A stretch of DNA of 41,284 nucleotides from Syntrophomonadaceae bacterium (GCA_014360155.1 JACIYB010000004.1:1-41284); one strand, 5' to 3'. Shown: positions 9,237-17,416, numbered from the stretch's first letter. Notes: generated by a model not told the origin, from the sequence alone. Program-made: numbers and translations.

Positions 9237-9465
9237 TTTTATTTATCCTTTTTAGTGGAAGCGCGTCATTTGCATTTGGGTAAATGTCTGGGTTTATGTC
9301 ATGCGGCGAGTATTCCCAATCGAGCGCCTCGCAAAGCTGGATGATGCGATCAGGTGGAACCCCTCGCTTAATCCATTGCGATACGCCTGCGTGTGTCATC
9401 TGAAGCTTTTCAGAGATGATGACTCGCGCCCCTTTCTTTTCGTGCCATGGTGTTTTTTTGTTCAT
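9229..9465 (-). CDS. Cro/YdaS-like HTH regulator
   Basis: MNKKTPWHEKKGARVIISEKLQMTHAGVSQWIKRGVPPDRIIQLCEALDWEYSPHDINPDIYP. Confidence 0.7.
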   Translation of the reverse strand: MNKKTPWHEKKGARVIISEKLQMTHAGVSQWIKRGVPPDRIIQLCEALDWEYSPHDINPDIYPNANDALPLKRINKNG

Positions 9466-9579
9466 GCGGCTAATTATGAAACAGAGCGTTACATATTGCA
9501 AGCATTGCAAGCCCTAGAAAATATTTATGCGCTATAGAAAATAACTCGCATCTTTTTCGATATTTTTTACAACTAACCG

Positions 9580-9608
9580 TTGCATTCCGTGAAACGCATT
9601 GTTAAAGT
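9580..9608 (+). promoter_or_regulatory. Putative rightward early promoter
   Basis: TTGCAT - 17 nt - TAAAGT in the AT-rich divergent intergenic region, 31 bp before ATG 9640. Confidence 0.5.
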
Positions 9609-9639
9609 ACACCTATCAACAACGAACGAGGTGAGCGAG

Positions 9640-9792
9640 ATGAGTGAATTTGATTACGGAATTGTGGCCGACTTCCTGAGCGAGAACTTTGCGTCGTTTG
9701 TGGCTCATGTTGGCAAATTTGAAGATGGCGATGCTGAGCTTGTTGCCGATTCGATTATTGAAGCGCTTGAAATGGAGGCGGGAAGAAAATGA
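9640..9792 (+). CDS. Hypothetical protein
   Basis: MSEFDYGIVADFLSENFASFVAHVGKFEDGDAELVADSIIEALEMEAGRK. Confidence 0.6.
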   Translation: MSEFDYGIVADFLSENFASFVAHVGKFEDGDAELVADSIIEALEMEAGRK

Positions 9793-9980
9793 TTACCAAA
9801 ATCCACGAAAGCGTTTTCCCTTTGCCGATCCGTGAGGACGCGGTGCGTCGTCAGATTGTCGATATGGGTGAGCGGTACATCGGCGCGAAGAAAGCTCGCC
9901 CAATGCCTGAAATGACCCGTGACGCGTTCCTGATGCGTCAGAGCCGTCGTCAGCGTGAAGTTATGCGGGGTGTGAAATGA
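9789..9980 (+). CDS. Hypothetical protein
   Basis: 63-aa ORF, ATGA overlap. Confidence 0.55.
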   Translation: MITKIHESVFPLPIREDAVRRQIVDMGERYIGAKKARPMPEMTRDAFLMRQSRRQREVMRGVK

Positions 9981-10315
9981 GCCTCGCAACCGCTGAACGA
10001 GTAGCCAACTCCCTCGCTTGGATGCTTTACGAGCAACAGCAGGAAGAAGCCGAAGCCATCGAGCAACTGGAAGTCCTTAAGTACGAGGAAATCCTCAGTG
10101 ACGCCGAGATGATGCATGAAGCCATGACGCACCTGTATCTGTCGAGCGACGAAAACCAGCGGCTTGTCGAGAACACGAACCACGCACTTGATGTTGCGAC
10201 ATGCGGAAAGGACATGGCGAAGATTTTCGAAGCCGCTCAGGGCATCGCTGACATGCGAGACAAGGCTGCGGCTATGTATGCGGAACACTTGGTTTCTGCG
10301 GCCATTAAGCATTGA
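9977..10315 (+). CDS. Hypothetical protein
   Basis: 112-aa ORF, ATGA overlap. Confidence 0.6.
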   Translation: MSLATAERVANSLAWMLYEQQQEEAEAIEQLEVLKYEEILSDAEMMHEAMTHLYLSSDENQRLVENTNHALDVATCGKDMAKIFEAAQGIADMRDKAAAMYAEHLVSAAIKH

Positions 10316-10369
10316 TTTTTAGCGAATCCGGTGCGCTTTTTCATCGGGGGTTTTTAAGGAATACATCGA

Positions 10370-10585
10370 ATGAAGATCAAATTTTATGGATTTTTAAGCA
10401 TTGAAGTGGCACTCGCTGCCGTGCAACGCAATGGCTACGCGCTCCAGTACGTCCCCGAATCGCTGATGACCGAGCCAGTGGCACTCGCTGCCGTGCAACG
10501 CAATTGCGACGCGCTCCAGTACGTCCTGAATATCGATTTGTTTAAGCGGATTGCGGATGCTTTGTCGATTGATATTGAGATTTAA
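10370..10585 (+). CDS. Small DUF4116-like repeat protein
   Basis: EVALAAVQRNGYALQYVPESLMTEPVALAAVQRNCDALQYV; two 24-aa units. Confidence 0.6.
   Translation: MKIKFYGFLSIEVALAAVQRNGYALQYVPESLMTEPVALAAVQRNCDALQYVLNIDLFKRIADALSIDIEI
10406..10525. repeat. Two 48-bp near-identical direct repeats with 72-bp period (10406-10453, 10478-10525)
   Basis: gtggcactcgctgccgtgcaacgcaat...gacgcgctccagtacgtc; 46/48 identical by eye. Confidence 0.9.
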
Positions 10586-10802
10586 CCCAAAGGCGACCAG
10601 CCGGAGGTGTTGCCGCATCAAAACAACACCGGCTGCGATTGATGGATGGGCAAAACAGCTACGCACTGACGCGAGACAGTGAACACGCCCCCTCCTCCCG
10701 CTTACCAGGCAATCGCCGAATGCCTCACGTCACGAGGCACTTATCCGAGAAGGTCATCATCCGATGGTTTTCTCCGATGAATCAAAAACAGAAGAGGTTG
10801 AT

Positions 10803-11189
10803 ATGAACATTGATGATTTAACTATTGGTCAAGCGCGTGAATTGGCTGCGTTGTTTTCGGCAACGAGTGTGCAGCAGTGCGCTCAATCCATGGGGGGAAT
10901 GATTGACAAGAAAGTAATCATTCGCACCTATTCCGCTGGCGTGTTTTTTGGCGTTCTGGCTGAAAAAGCAGGCAGTGAGGTGATTCTGAAATCAGCTCGT
11001 CGTATGTGGCAATGGAAGGCTGAAAAATCAATCAGCTTGTCTGGCTGCGCGATTTACGGGATTGATGAAAGTGCAAGCCGAATCGCTCCGGCTGTTGATT
11101 CGATTTGGCTTGAAGCAATTGAAATCATCCCATGCACGGAAGTGGCCATTGAAAGCATCGAGGGCGCGAAAGATGCCAAAGCTCAATAA
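10803..11189 (+). CDS. DUF6948-like phage protein
   Basis: ...KKVIIRTYSAGVFFGVLAEKAGSEVILKSARRMWQWKAEKSISLSGCAIYGID...WLEAIEIIPCTEVAIESIEG. Confidence 0.6.
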   Translation: MNIDDLTIGQARELAALFSATSVQQCAQSMGGMIDKKVIIRTYSAGVFFGVLAEKAGSEVILKSARRMWQWKAEKSISLSGCAIYGIDESASRIAPAVDSIWLEAIEIIPCTEVAIESIEGAKDAKAQ

Positions 11190-11448
11190 ACCAGAAGTCT
11201 CCGGCGACGGCTCCGGCTCCGGCTCCGGCTCCGGCGACGGCTACGGCGACGGCTACGGCTACGGCTACGGCTACGGCGACGGCTACGGCTACGGCTACGG
11301 CTCCGGCGACGGCTACGGCTCCGGCGACGGCTCCGGCTCCGGCTACGGCTACGGCGACGGCTACGGCTACGGCTACGGCGACGGCTACGGCGACGGCTCC
11401 GGCGACGGCTCCGGCGACGGCGACGGCGACGGCGACGGCTACGGCTGA
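11173..11448 (+). CDS. Gly-X (X = Asp/Ser/Tyr) dipeptide-repeat protein
   Basis: MPKLNKPEVS(GX)40G; start overlaps end of the DUF6948-like gene by 17 bp. Confidence 0.55.
   Translation: MPKLNKPEVSGDGSGSGSGSGDGYGDGYGYGYGYGDGYGYGYGSGDGYGSGDGSGSGYGYGDGYGYGYGDGYGDGSGDGSGDGDGDGDGYG
11203..11445. repeat. Array of 40 hexanucleotides GGC-[GAC|TAC|TCC]
   Basis: Read directly: 14 GD, 10 GS, 16 GY units, no other codons. Confidence 0.95.
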
Positions 11449-11461
11449 ATCAATGCCGACT

Positions 11462-11761
11462 GACCGCCGCAAGCGGTCGACCGTAACGGGGAGTGATCTG
11501 GAGCCAGTAACGCCGTCCCAGATCATTCCACCGATGCGGTGAACGCGCAGGCTGATGCGCGAATTGAATCTTTGCTTTGCCGCAAAGGGAAGAAATTCTT
11601 TGTTTGAAATGACACTTGGCTCGGGCAGCCGCTGTTTTGCGCGTACACATGTCGACGTGTGGTTTGAAACGGAAAACAAGAGTCCACAACCAAGATGCCG
11701 GAGATCAGCACCGGCCACCGCATCACTTATACGAGAGCGTATTCCATGCACGAATGCGCTC
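11462..11761 (+). other. Non-coding region with serial stem-loops (candidate structured RNA / bet leader)
   Basis: Stems 11462-11478, 11490-11529 (12 bp incl. one G.U), 11544-11561, 11575-11587, 11697-11715, 11735-11761 (10 bp incl. one G.U). Confidence 0.4.
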
Positions 11762-11787
11762 CCCGATGACAAATCCATAGGAGAAAT

Positions 11788-12612
11788 GTGATGACCAAAG
11801 AAATTGCTTTAGCCGGAAACAGAGCGCAGTTGGTGAAAGTGCTCCAGTCCAGCCTCTATGTTGGCTCAAAGGACGAATCCGTTGAAATGGTTCTGGACTA
11901 CTGCGAAGCAGCCGGTTTCGACCCAATGCAGAAGCCAGTCCATATCGTGCCAATCAATGCCAAAAACCCAGTCACAGGCAACTACGAGTGGCGCGATGTG
12001 GTAATGCCAGGCATCGGCCTCTATCGAATCCAGGCGGATCGCTCAAAGTCATTGGCTGGCATTTCTGAACCCGTTTTCGGGGAAATGATTCGCCGCGATT
12101 TCCGCGATAAGAACGGGAATGCCGTATCTGTGACCTTCCCTGAATGGTGCAGCGTGACAGTCAAAAAGCTCGTCGGTAATCACATCGTGGAATTCACCGC
12201 GAAGGAATACTGGGAAGAAAACTACGCCTCCGACTCAGGCAAGAGCGATGCCCCCAATTCAATGTGGCGCAAGCGTGTTCGCGGACAAATCGCCAAGTGC
12301 GCTGAGGCCCAAGCTCTTCGCAAGGCATTCCCTGAAGTTGGTAATGCACCGACTGCCGAAGAAATGGAGGGCAAAACACTTGAATCTCAAAGTCAGCCTT
12401 TGCGCCGAATTGAGGCAGAGCCACAGGAATATTCCCAAGAAGAATTCGACCAGAAGGTCGGCCAGTGGGAAGGAATCATCAGATCTGGCAAGCATTCGGC
12501 AAACAGCCTGATCGCCCAGATCGAGAGCAAGGGCAAATTTTTCACCATGGACCAGAAGATGACCCTTGCGTCTTTCGAGGTTCCAGAAGCACAGGTTGAG
12601 GAGGTTGAGTGA
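11788..12612 (+). CDS. bet: Bet/RecT-family single-strand annealing protein
   Basis: EMVLDYCEAAGFDPMQKPVHIVPI...MRDVVMPGIGLYR-like, PEWCSVTVKKL, EFTAKEYWEENYA, MWRKRVRGQIAKCAEAQALRKAFPE. Confidence 0.92.
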   Translation: MMTKEIALAGNRAQLVKVLQSSLYVGSKDESVEMVLDYCEAAGFDPMQKPVHIVPINAKNPVTGNYEWRDVVMPGIGLYRIQADRSKSLAGISEPVFGEMIRRDFRDKNGNAVSVTFPEWCSVTVKKLVGNHIVEFTAKEYWEENYASDSGKSDAPNSMWRKRVRGQIAKCAEAQALRKAFPEVGNAPTAEEMEGKTLESQSQPLRRIEAEPQEYSQEEFDQKVGQWEGIIRSGKHSANSLIAQIESKGKFFTMDQKMTLASFEVPEAQVEEVE

Positions 12613-12839
12613 TGATCAGTCAGGAAGAGTTAATGACCATTCTTGATTACAACGCGCAAACAGGTGTTTTCACTTGGAAAAAACCTCCAAAAGAACACGC
12701 TAGGTTATCCGGGAAAGAAGCGGGGACAAGGTCAACCAAATACATTTTGATCCGCATTAACAACAATAAATACAAGGCTCATCGCCTGGCGTGGCTTGCG
12801 ATTTATGGTGAATTTCCATCGGACGAAATCGACCACATC
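12609..12839 (+). pseudogene. HNH-AP2 homing endonuclease, 5' fragment (interrupted at DEIDHI)
   Basis: ...NNNKYKAHRLAWLAIYGEFPSDEIDHI then abrupt loss of similarity; continuation found at 13595. Confidence 0.85.
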
Positions 12840-12913
12840 GCAGAAGTCAGCGGCGCCGGCACGGCGTCCGCTGGACTGCCGGGTTATGCCGCCGGTGGAA
12901 ACGGAGAACGGAA

Positions 12914-13390
12914 ATGACGGACTACAAGAGCATGTTTGAACAGGCAGTGCGAACACTGGCCGCGATTGATGAAGCACTCGGGATAGGTAACGACGGATGC
13001 GGCGACCCAGACCAGACGCTGGCCGCGATTGCGGAATTGAAGGCTCTCCAAAAAATGGAGGCCCCACAACTGCGCAAGATACACCCGCTAGATTTTCCGA
13101 TTGAGGTTTTTCTAGCCGACCTAACAACACGACCCGCGAACATCATCCGGGCCGAACTAGCAGGGTTCGCCTTATACGCCGGGACAGGAACGTTCGACAT
13201 TGAGCCGCCTTTTACTGTGCGCCACCTGTGCATGTTCAGCCGCAGCGAAATGCGCCGCTGGCCGAACTTCGGGCGAAAGTGCCTAAATGAAGTGGAGGAA
13301 ATGCTGCGGGCTAGAGGCTTGCAGTTATGGGAGAACCACGACGAAAGATCGCTGCGCCTGCTGCGTGAGCATAAGGAGTATTTCAAATGA
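12914..13390 (+). CDS. Protein with RNA polymerase alpha-CTD-like helix-hairpin-helix region
   Basis: MTDYKSMFEQAVRTLAAIDEALGIG... + PPFTVRHLCMFSRSEMRRWPNFGRKCLNEVEEMLRARGLQLWEN resembling alpha-CTD (LTVRSANCL...[26 protein letters not shown]). Confidence 0.65.
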   Translation: MTDYKSMFEQAVRTLAAIDEALGIGNDGCGDPDQTLAAIAELKALQKMEAPQLRKIHPLDFPIEVFLADLTTRPANIIRAELAGFALYAGTGTFDIEPPFTVRHLCMFSRSEMRRWPNFGRKCLNEVEEMLRARGLQLWENHDERSLRLLREHKEYFK

Positions 13391-13593
13391 CGACAGTGAC
13401 CCGAGAAATGATCGGCGCTGCGCATGACGTGATGCTGGCAAAGGGCGACTTCGTTCTGTCCGCCAACCTGTTGGAGCGAGTCTATCTGGCGATGGAGCAG
13501 GCAGCGCCACCGCCACAAACACCGTTTTGCACCTGCCCAACGTGTGAGGCGCTGGCCCGCACGGTGATGATGGATCAGACGGGTGCGGCATAA
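13387..13593 (+). CDS. Hypothetical protein
   Basis: 68-aa ORF, ATGA overlap; ends at the right junction of the cassette. Confidence 0.6.
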   Translation: MTTVTREMIGAAHDVMLAKGDFVLSANLLERVYLAMEQAAPPPQTPFCTCPTCEALARTVMMDQTGAA

Positions 13594-13594
13594 C

Positions 13595-13852
13595 AATGGA
13601 GATAAGCACGACAACAGAATCGCAAATTTGCGGACAGCCACACCCCAGCAAAACCAAGCGAACAAAAGAAGAAACAAAGGGAAATCAACGCCAAAAGGTG
13701 TTCGGCTGCTTCCTAGTGGCCTTTATCAATCCCGAATAACGATAAATGGGAAACAGTTGTCTCTAGGGTCATTCAGAACCCATCAGGACGCAAGCGCAGA
13801 GTACATGAGAGTTGCCAAATCACACTACGGCCAATACGCGAGGGCTGACTAA
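13595..13852 (+). pseudogene. HNH-AP2 homing endonuclease, 3' fragment
   Basis: NGDKHDNRIANLRTATPQQNQANKRRNKGKSTPKGVRLLPSGLYQSRITINGKQLSLGSFRTHQDASAEYMRVAKSHYGQYARAD. Confidence 0.85.
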
Positions 13853-15510
13853 TGAAAATTCACGAACTAATTCAGGGAAGCGCCGAATGGCACGCATTCC
13901 GCGCCCATCATTTCACCGCCAGCGATGCGCCTGCAATGATGGGCAAGTCGAAATACAAGACACGCGCCCAACTGCTTCACGAGAAGGCGACCGGCATCAT
14001 TGAAGAGGTTGATGCGGCAACGCAGCGCCGTTTTGATGATGGCCACCGCTTCGAGGCTTTGGCTCGTCCATTGGCCGAGGCCATCATTGGCGATGACCTT
14101 TATCCGGTTGTCGGCTCAGAGGGCAAATACGGCGCGAGCTTTGACGGACTAACGCTTGGTCATGATGTCAACTTCGAGCACAAGACGCTGAATGCCAATA
14201 TTGCTGAATGTGCAGTTGCCGATGATCTGGACGAGCAATACCACATCCAAGTCCAGCATCAGATGATGGTATCCGGTGCCGAACGCACCCTGTTCATGGC
14301 TTCGCGCTGGGATGAAAACGATCAACTCATCGAGAAGGCCGAATTCTGGATCGAGCGCGATGACAAACTCATCGCAGAAATTGCGGCTGGATGGGTGCAA
14401 TTCGAAATTGATCGGGATAACTACGTTGCGCCGGTAATCGTCGAAAAGCCAAAAGGCGAAGCCGTGCTCGACTTGCCCGCGGTCATGGTCCAGGTTTCCG
14501 GTGATATCGCCATCACCGACAACCTGGATAAGTTCACCACCGCGCTCAAGACGTTTGTCGATGAAAAGCTGATCAAGAGGCCTGAGAGCGATCAGGATTT
14601 CGCGGATCTGGAATCACAGATCAAGACGCTCAAAAAGGCCGAGGAAGCGCTGGATTCCGCCGAAGCCAATATGCTGGCCCAAGTCGATTCCGTAGACACA
14701 GCCAGGCGCATGATTGATCTGGCGCGGAATCTGGCGCGTGATAACAGACTGATGGCCGAGAAGCTCGTTAAATCCGAGAAAGAGCGCATCAAAACCGATC
14801 GAATCATGTTGTCGCGCAATCAGTTCATGGATCACATTTCGGCGCTCAATGCCGAGATCAGTCCGGTGAAGATCGAAGGCGTAACACCTGATTTCAACGG
14901 TGCCGCGAAGAACAAGCGCACCATGTCGAGCCTTTACGATGCGCTGGACACCGAACTCGCCCGCGTCAAGATCGAAGCCGACGCACAAGCAAAGTGCATT
15001 AGAGCAAACCTTAATCACCTATCTAAGCATGCAGAATATCGGTTCCTATTTAACGACCTGGCGACTATTGCGCATAAGCCAAACGATGACTTTGCCGCGC
15101 TGGTATCGCACCGCATAAGCGAACACAAGCAGGCGGAAGAGGTGCGACTTGCCTCCGATCGCCAGCGAATGCAGCAACAAGCCGAAGCCGACGCGCGCGC
15201 CAAGATTGAAGCAGAGCAGCGCGAGGCTGATCGCGAAAAGGCCGAAGCCGGCGCGCGCGCCAAAGTCGAGGCCGAAAAGGTCACTGAGCATCCAGAAGCC
15301 GCCGATATCGCACGCACGATCATCGACAGCGCTCCGGATATCGCCAAGCGTAGCGCCGCACCCGAAAGCGAAAAGCTGCACACAACCACCATCGTGATTG
15401 AGCACTGGTACAGCGACGGCCTGGTGCTTGCCAATCTCAAACAGCTACTCGAAGAGCGCGGTTTCCCCGTGAAGTCGGTTCGCGTGGCTGAGCAGGAGGT
15501 TGAGGCATGA
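13852..15510 (+). CDS. YqaJ-family viral recombinase / exonuclease with long C-terminal extension
   Basis: QGSAEWHAFRAHHFTASDAPAMMGKSKYKTRAQLLHEKATG...SFDGLTLG...FEHKTLN...YHIQVQHQMMVSGAE. Confidence 0.9.
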   Translation: MKIHELIQGSAEWHAFRAHHFTASDAPAMMGKSKYKTRAQLLHEKATGIIEEVDAATQRRFDDGHRFEALARPLAEAIIGDDLYPVVGSEGKYGASFDGLTLGHDVNFEHKTLNANIAECAVADDLDEQYHIQVQHQMMVSGAERTLFMASRWDENDQLIEKAEFWIERDDKLIAEIAAGWVQFEIDRDNYVAPVIVEKPKGEAVLDLPAVMVQVSGDIAITDNLDKFTTALKTFVDEKLIKRPESDQDFADLESQIKTLKKAEEALDSAEANMLAQVDSVDTARRMIDLARNLARDNRLMAEKLVKSEKERIKTDRIMLSRNQFMDHISALNAEISPVKIEGVTPDFNGAAKNKRTMSSLYDALDTELARVKIEADAQAKCIRANLNHLSKHAEYRFLFNDLATIAHKPNDDFAALVSHRISEHKQAEEVRLASDRQRMQQQAEADARAKIEAEQREADREKAEAGARAKVEAEKVTEHPEAADIARTIIDSAPDIAKRSAAPESEKLHTTTIVIEHWYSDGLVLANLKQLLEERGFPVKSVRVAEQEVEA

Positions 15511-15839
15511 GCCGGTTCAGCAAGCAGGCAATGCAGATGGGGTCTCCTGTAATCACAACTGGGGGCGTTCTGGTCCATGACATTCAGGAGACATACAGCG
15601 GAAACGGCTTTTTCAGTGCGTCGATGAATAGCTACTGGAATGAAAACGGCACTTTCCTTTCGCCTTGCTACGTCCCTGATATGAACCTGATGACCATCAA
15701 GATCGAATCACCGGACGTGCAACTGCATGTAATCAAGGCCGGTTCCGCGCGTTTCTATCCGATGGTCCCGGTTCGGGGCATCGATCTGTCTGAGGTGCTG
15801 CGCGCGGCCCTGGCCAAAGCCGAAGGTGGTGCGGTATGA
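15507..15839 (+). CDS. Hypothetical protein
   Basis: 110-aa ORF, ATGA overlap. Confidence 0.6.
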   Translation: MSRFSKQAMQMGSPVITTGGVLVHDIQETYSGNGFFSASMNSYWNENGTFLSPCYVPDMNLMTIKIESPDVQLHVIKAGSARFYPMVPVRGIDLSEVLRAALAKAEGGAV

Positions 15840-16015
15840 ACGAAAACCAACTAAAGCGCCAGCAAGCCATCGATGCGCTTGAAGTCGCCATGATCGATCT
15901 TCGCGCCGGTAATCCATTGCCGCGCGTCATTTACAACGTTCAAACCGCGATGCTTTGTCTTGAATCGCTCAAGCGTTCGCGGAAGTCGGATATGAAGAAT
16001 GAGGTGAGGAAATGA
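15836..16015 (+). CDS. Hypothetical protein
   Basis: MNENQLKRQQAIDALEVAMIDLRAGNPLPRVIYNVQTAMLCLESLKRSRKSDMKNEVRK. Confidence 0.55.
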   Translation: MNENQLKRQQAIDALEVAMIDLRAGNPLPRVIYNVQTAMLCLESLKRSRKSDMKNEVRK

Positions 16016-16578
16016 ACACAAGCCAAACAACCAAGGCCGAGGAATTGGCGGCAATCTGGGATACCTATTCGAATGGTGATCAGTTTCAGGAGGCGTCCGA
16101 GATGACTGCTGAATTGCTGCGCAGTTTGTCTCAACAGCCGCCAGCACATGGAATAACACCATTCAATCCGCTGAATGCAGCAAGCAATGTCGATATGCGA
16201 TTGCCACAGCCGCCAGCAGTCAGCGACGACAAACCGGAGCCTGACTATAAAGCAATGTTTCATCGTGCCGTTACTGATATCGCCTTAATCGAGGAGGCGT
16301 TAGGAATTCCAGAAGAAGAAAGCGGTAAATCGGCGCATCGCTTGGCCGAAGCCGCTAAAGAACTCCGCCGCCAAGTCTTCTCGTATGAGTCGATGGTGGC
16401 TGATCGGGATGAGTGGTTGGCGAAGTACGGCGAAGTGATCAAAAACGCACATGAGGCTTTGGTTTTTGCCACCGACCGCATGATGGAACTTACAGATGAT
16501 CAATATCCAATAATTGAAGACGCAATTGATAGGGCGAAAAACACCATCGACGCCATGCGCGAAGGTGATCCGTCATGA
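16012..16578 (+). CDS. Hypothetical protein sharing a DYKxMFxxAV...I(D/E)EALGI motif with 12914..13390
   Basis: KPEPDYKAMFHRAVTDIALIEEALGIPEEES. Confidence 0.6.
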   Translation: MNTSQTTKAEELAAIWDTYSNGDQFQEASEMTAELLRSLSQQPPAHGITPFNPLNAASNVDMRLPQPPAVSDDKPEPDYKAMFHRAVTDIALIEEALGIPEEESGKSAHRLAEAAKELRRQVFSYESMVADRDEWLAKYGEVIKNAHEALVFATDRMMELTDDQYPIIEDAIDRAKNTIDAMREGDPS

Positions 16579-16907
16579 CCCTAACCAACACAGCAACAAT
16601 CCTGCGCCAAATTAACGCGGTAGGCGGATGCGCTGGGTATTTTAGCGACGAATTGGACGGCCAATTAGAGTCAATCAAAAATGGCCGGTCGAAAATGGCA
16701 GAGCATCGAAAAGAGCAGGCATTAAAAAAATACGCTGATGCCCTGATCGGATTGGGTAGACCGGCAACAGCGCGGGAAATAGCAGAATTGACTGGAACAA
16801 CGCCTGGGGCTGTCGTGCTTCACATTAAGAAGTACCCCGATCAATTCATCGTTACGGTTGAGAAACTGGTCGGTGTCAAAAGATTATGGATCGAATTGAG
16901 GAAATAA
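16575..16907 (+). CDS. Hypothetical winged-HTH-like protein
   Basis: ALIGLGRPATAREIAELTGTTPGAVVLHIKKYPDQF. Confidence 0.55.
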   Translation: MTLTNTATILRQINAVGGCAGYFSDELDGQLESIKNGRSKMAEHRKEQALKKYADALIGLGRPATAREIAELTGTTPGAVVLHIKKYPDQFIVTVEKLVGVKRLWIELRK

Positions 16908-16909
16908 AA

Positions 16910-17416
16910 ATGGCAAGTCGCGGAATTAATAAGGTCATCGTGCTGGGTGATGACTCAGAGGAGCGCTTAAGGCATCTACTCAGAAAAACAATAACCACTA
17001 AATATGGTTGCATGGAATTTCAGGGGTGCGTACAAGCCAATGGATATTCAAGGGCTACTGTATTTAGGAAAACTGATTATGCCCATAGACATGTTTATAG
17101 ACTTAGCCACGGTAAATTACCCGACGGACTGGATGTATGCCACAAGTGTGACAACAGGCGGTGCATTAATCCAGATCATCTATTTTTAGGAACTCGTAAG
17201 CAGAATATGCAGGATGCAGTTAGCAAGGGGAGGCAAGCCAAGGGATTTTCATTTCCACACACAAAGCTTTCTGATGCCGACGTTTCTGAAATCGTAACTC
17301 GCGCTAGAAACGGTGAAAAATACAAAAAAATCGCCATGCATTTTGGAATTTGCAAACAGCATGCTGGCAGCATCGCAATTAAAAATGGAGTAAGAAGAAA
17401 TGGCGTCTCTAAATAA
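16910..17416 (+). CDS. Free-standing HNH homing endonuclease (HNH_3-like)
   Basis: [53 protein letters not shown]-terminal HTH repeat; 3' end overlaps ssb start. Confidence 0.88.
   Translation: MASRGINKVIVLGDDSEERLRHLLRKTITTKYGCMEFQGCVQANGYSRATVFRKTDYAHRHVYRLSHGKLPDGLDVCHKCDNRRCINPDHLFLGTRKQNMQDAVSKGRQAKGFSFPHTKLSDADVSEIVTRARNGEKYKKIAMHFGICKQHAGSIAIKNGVRRNGVSK

Noticed and set aside
11125-11778. 217-aa minus-strand ORF rich in Ala-Val-Ala-Gly repeats
   Set aside because: Exact antisense shadow of the GGC-[GAC/TAC/TCC] array; no RBS or operon context, opposite to surrounding genes.
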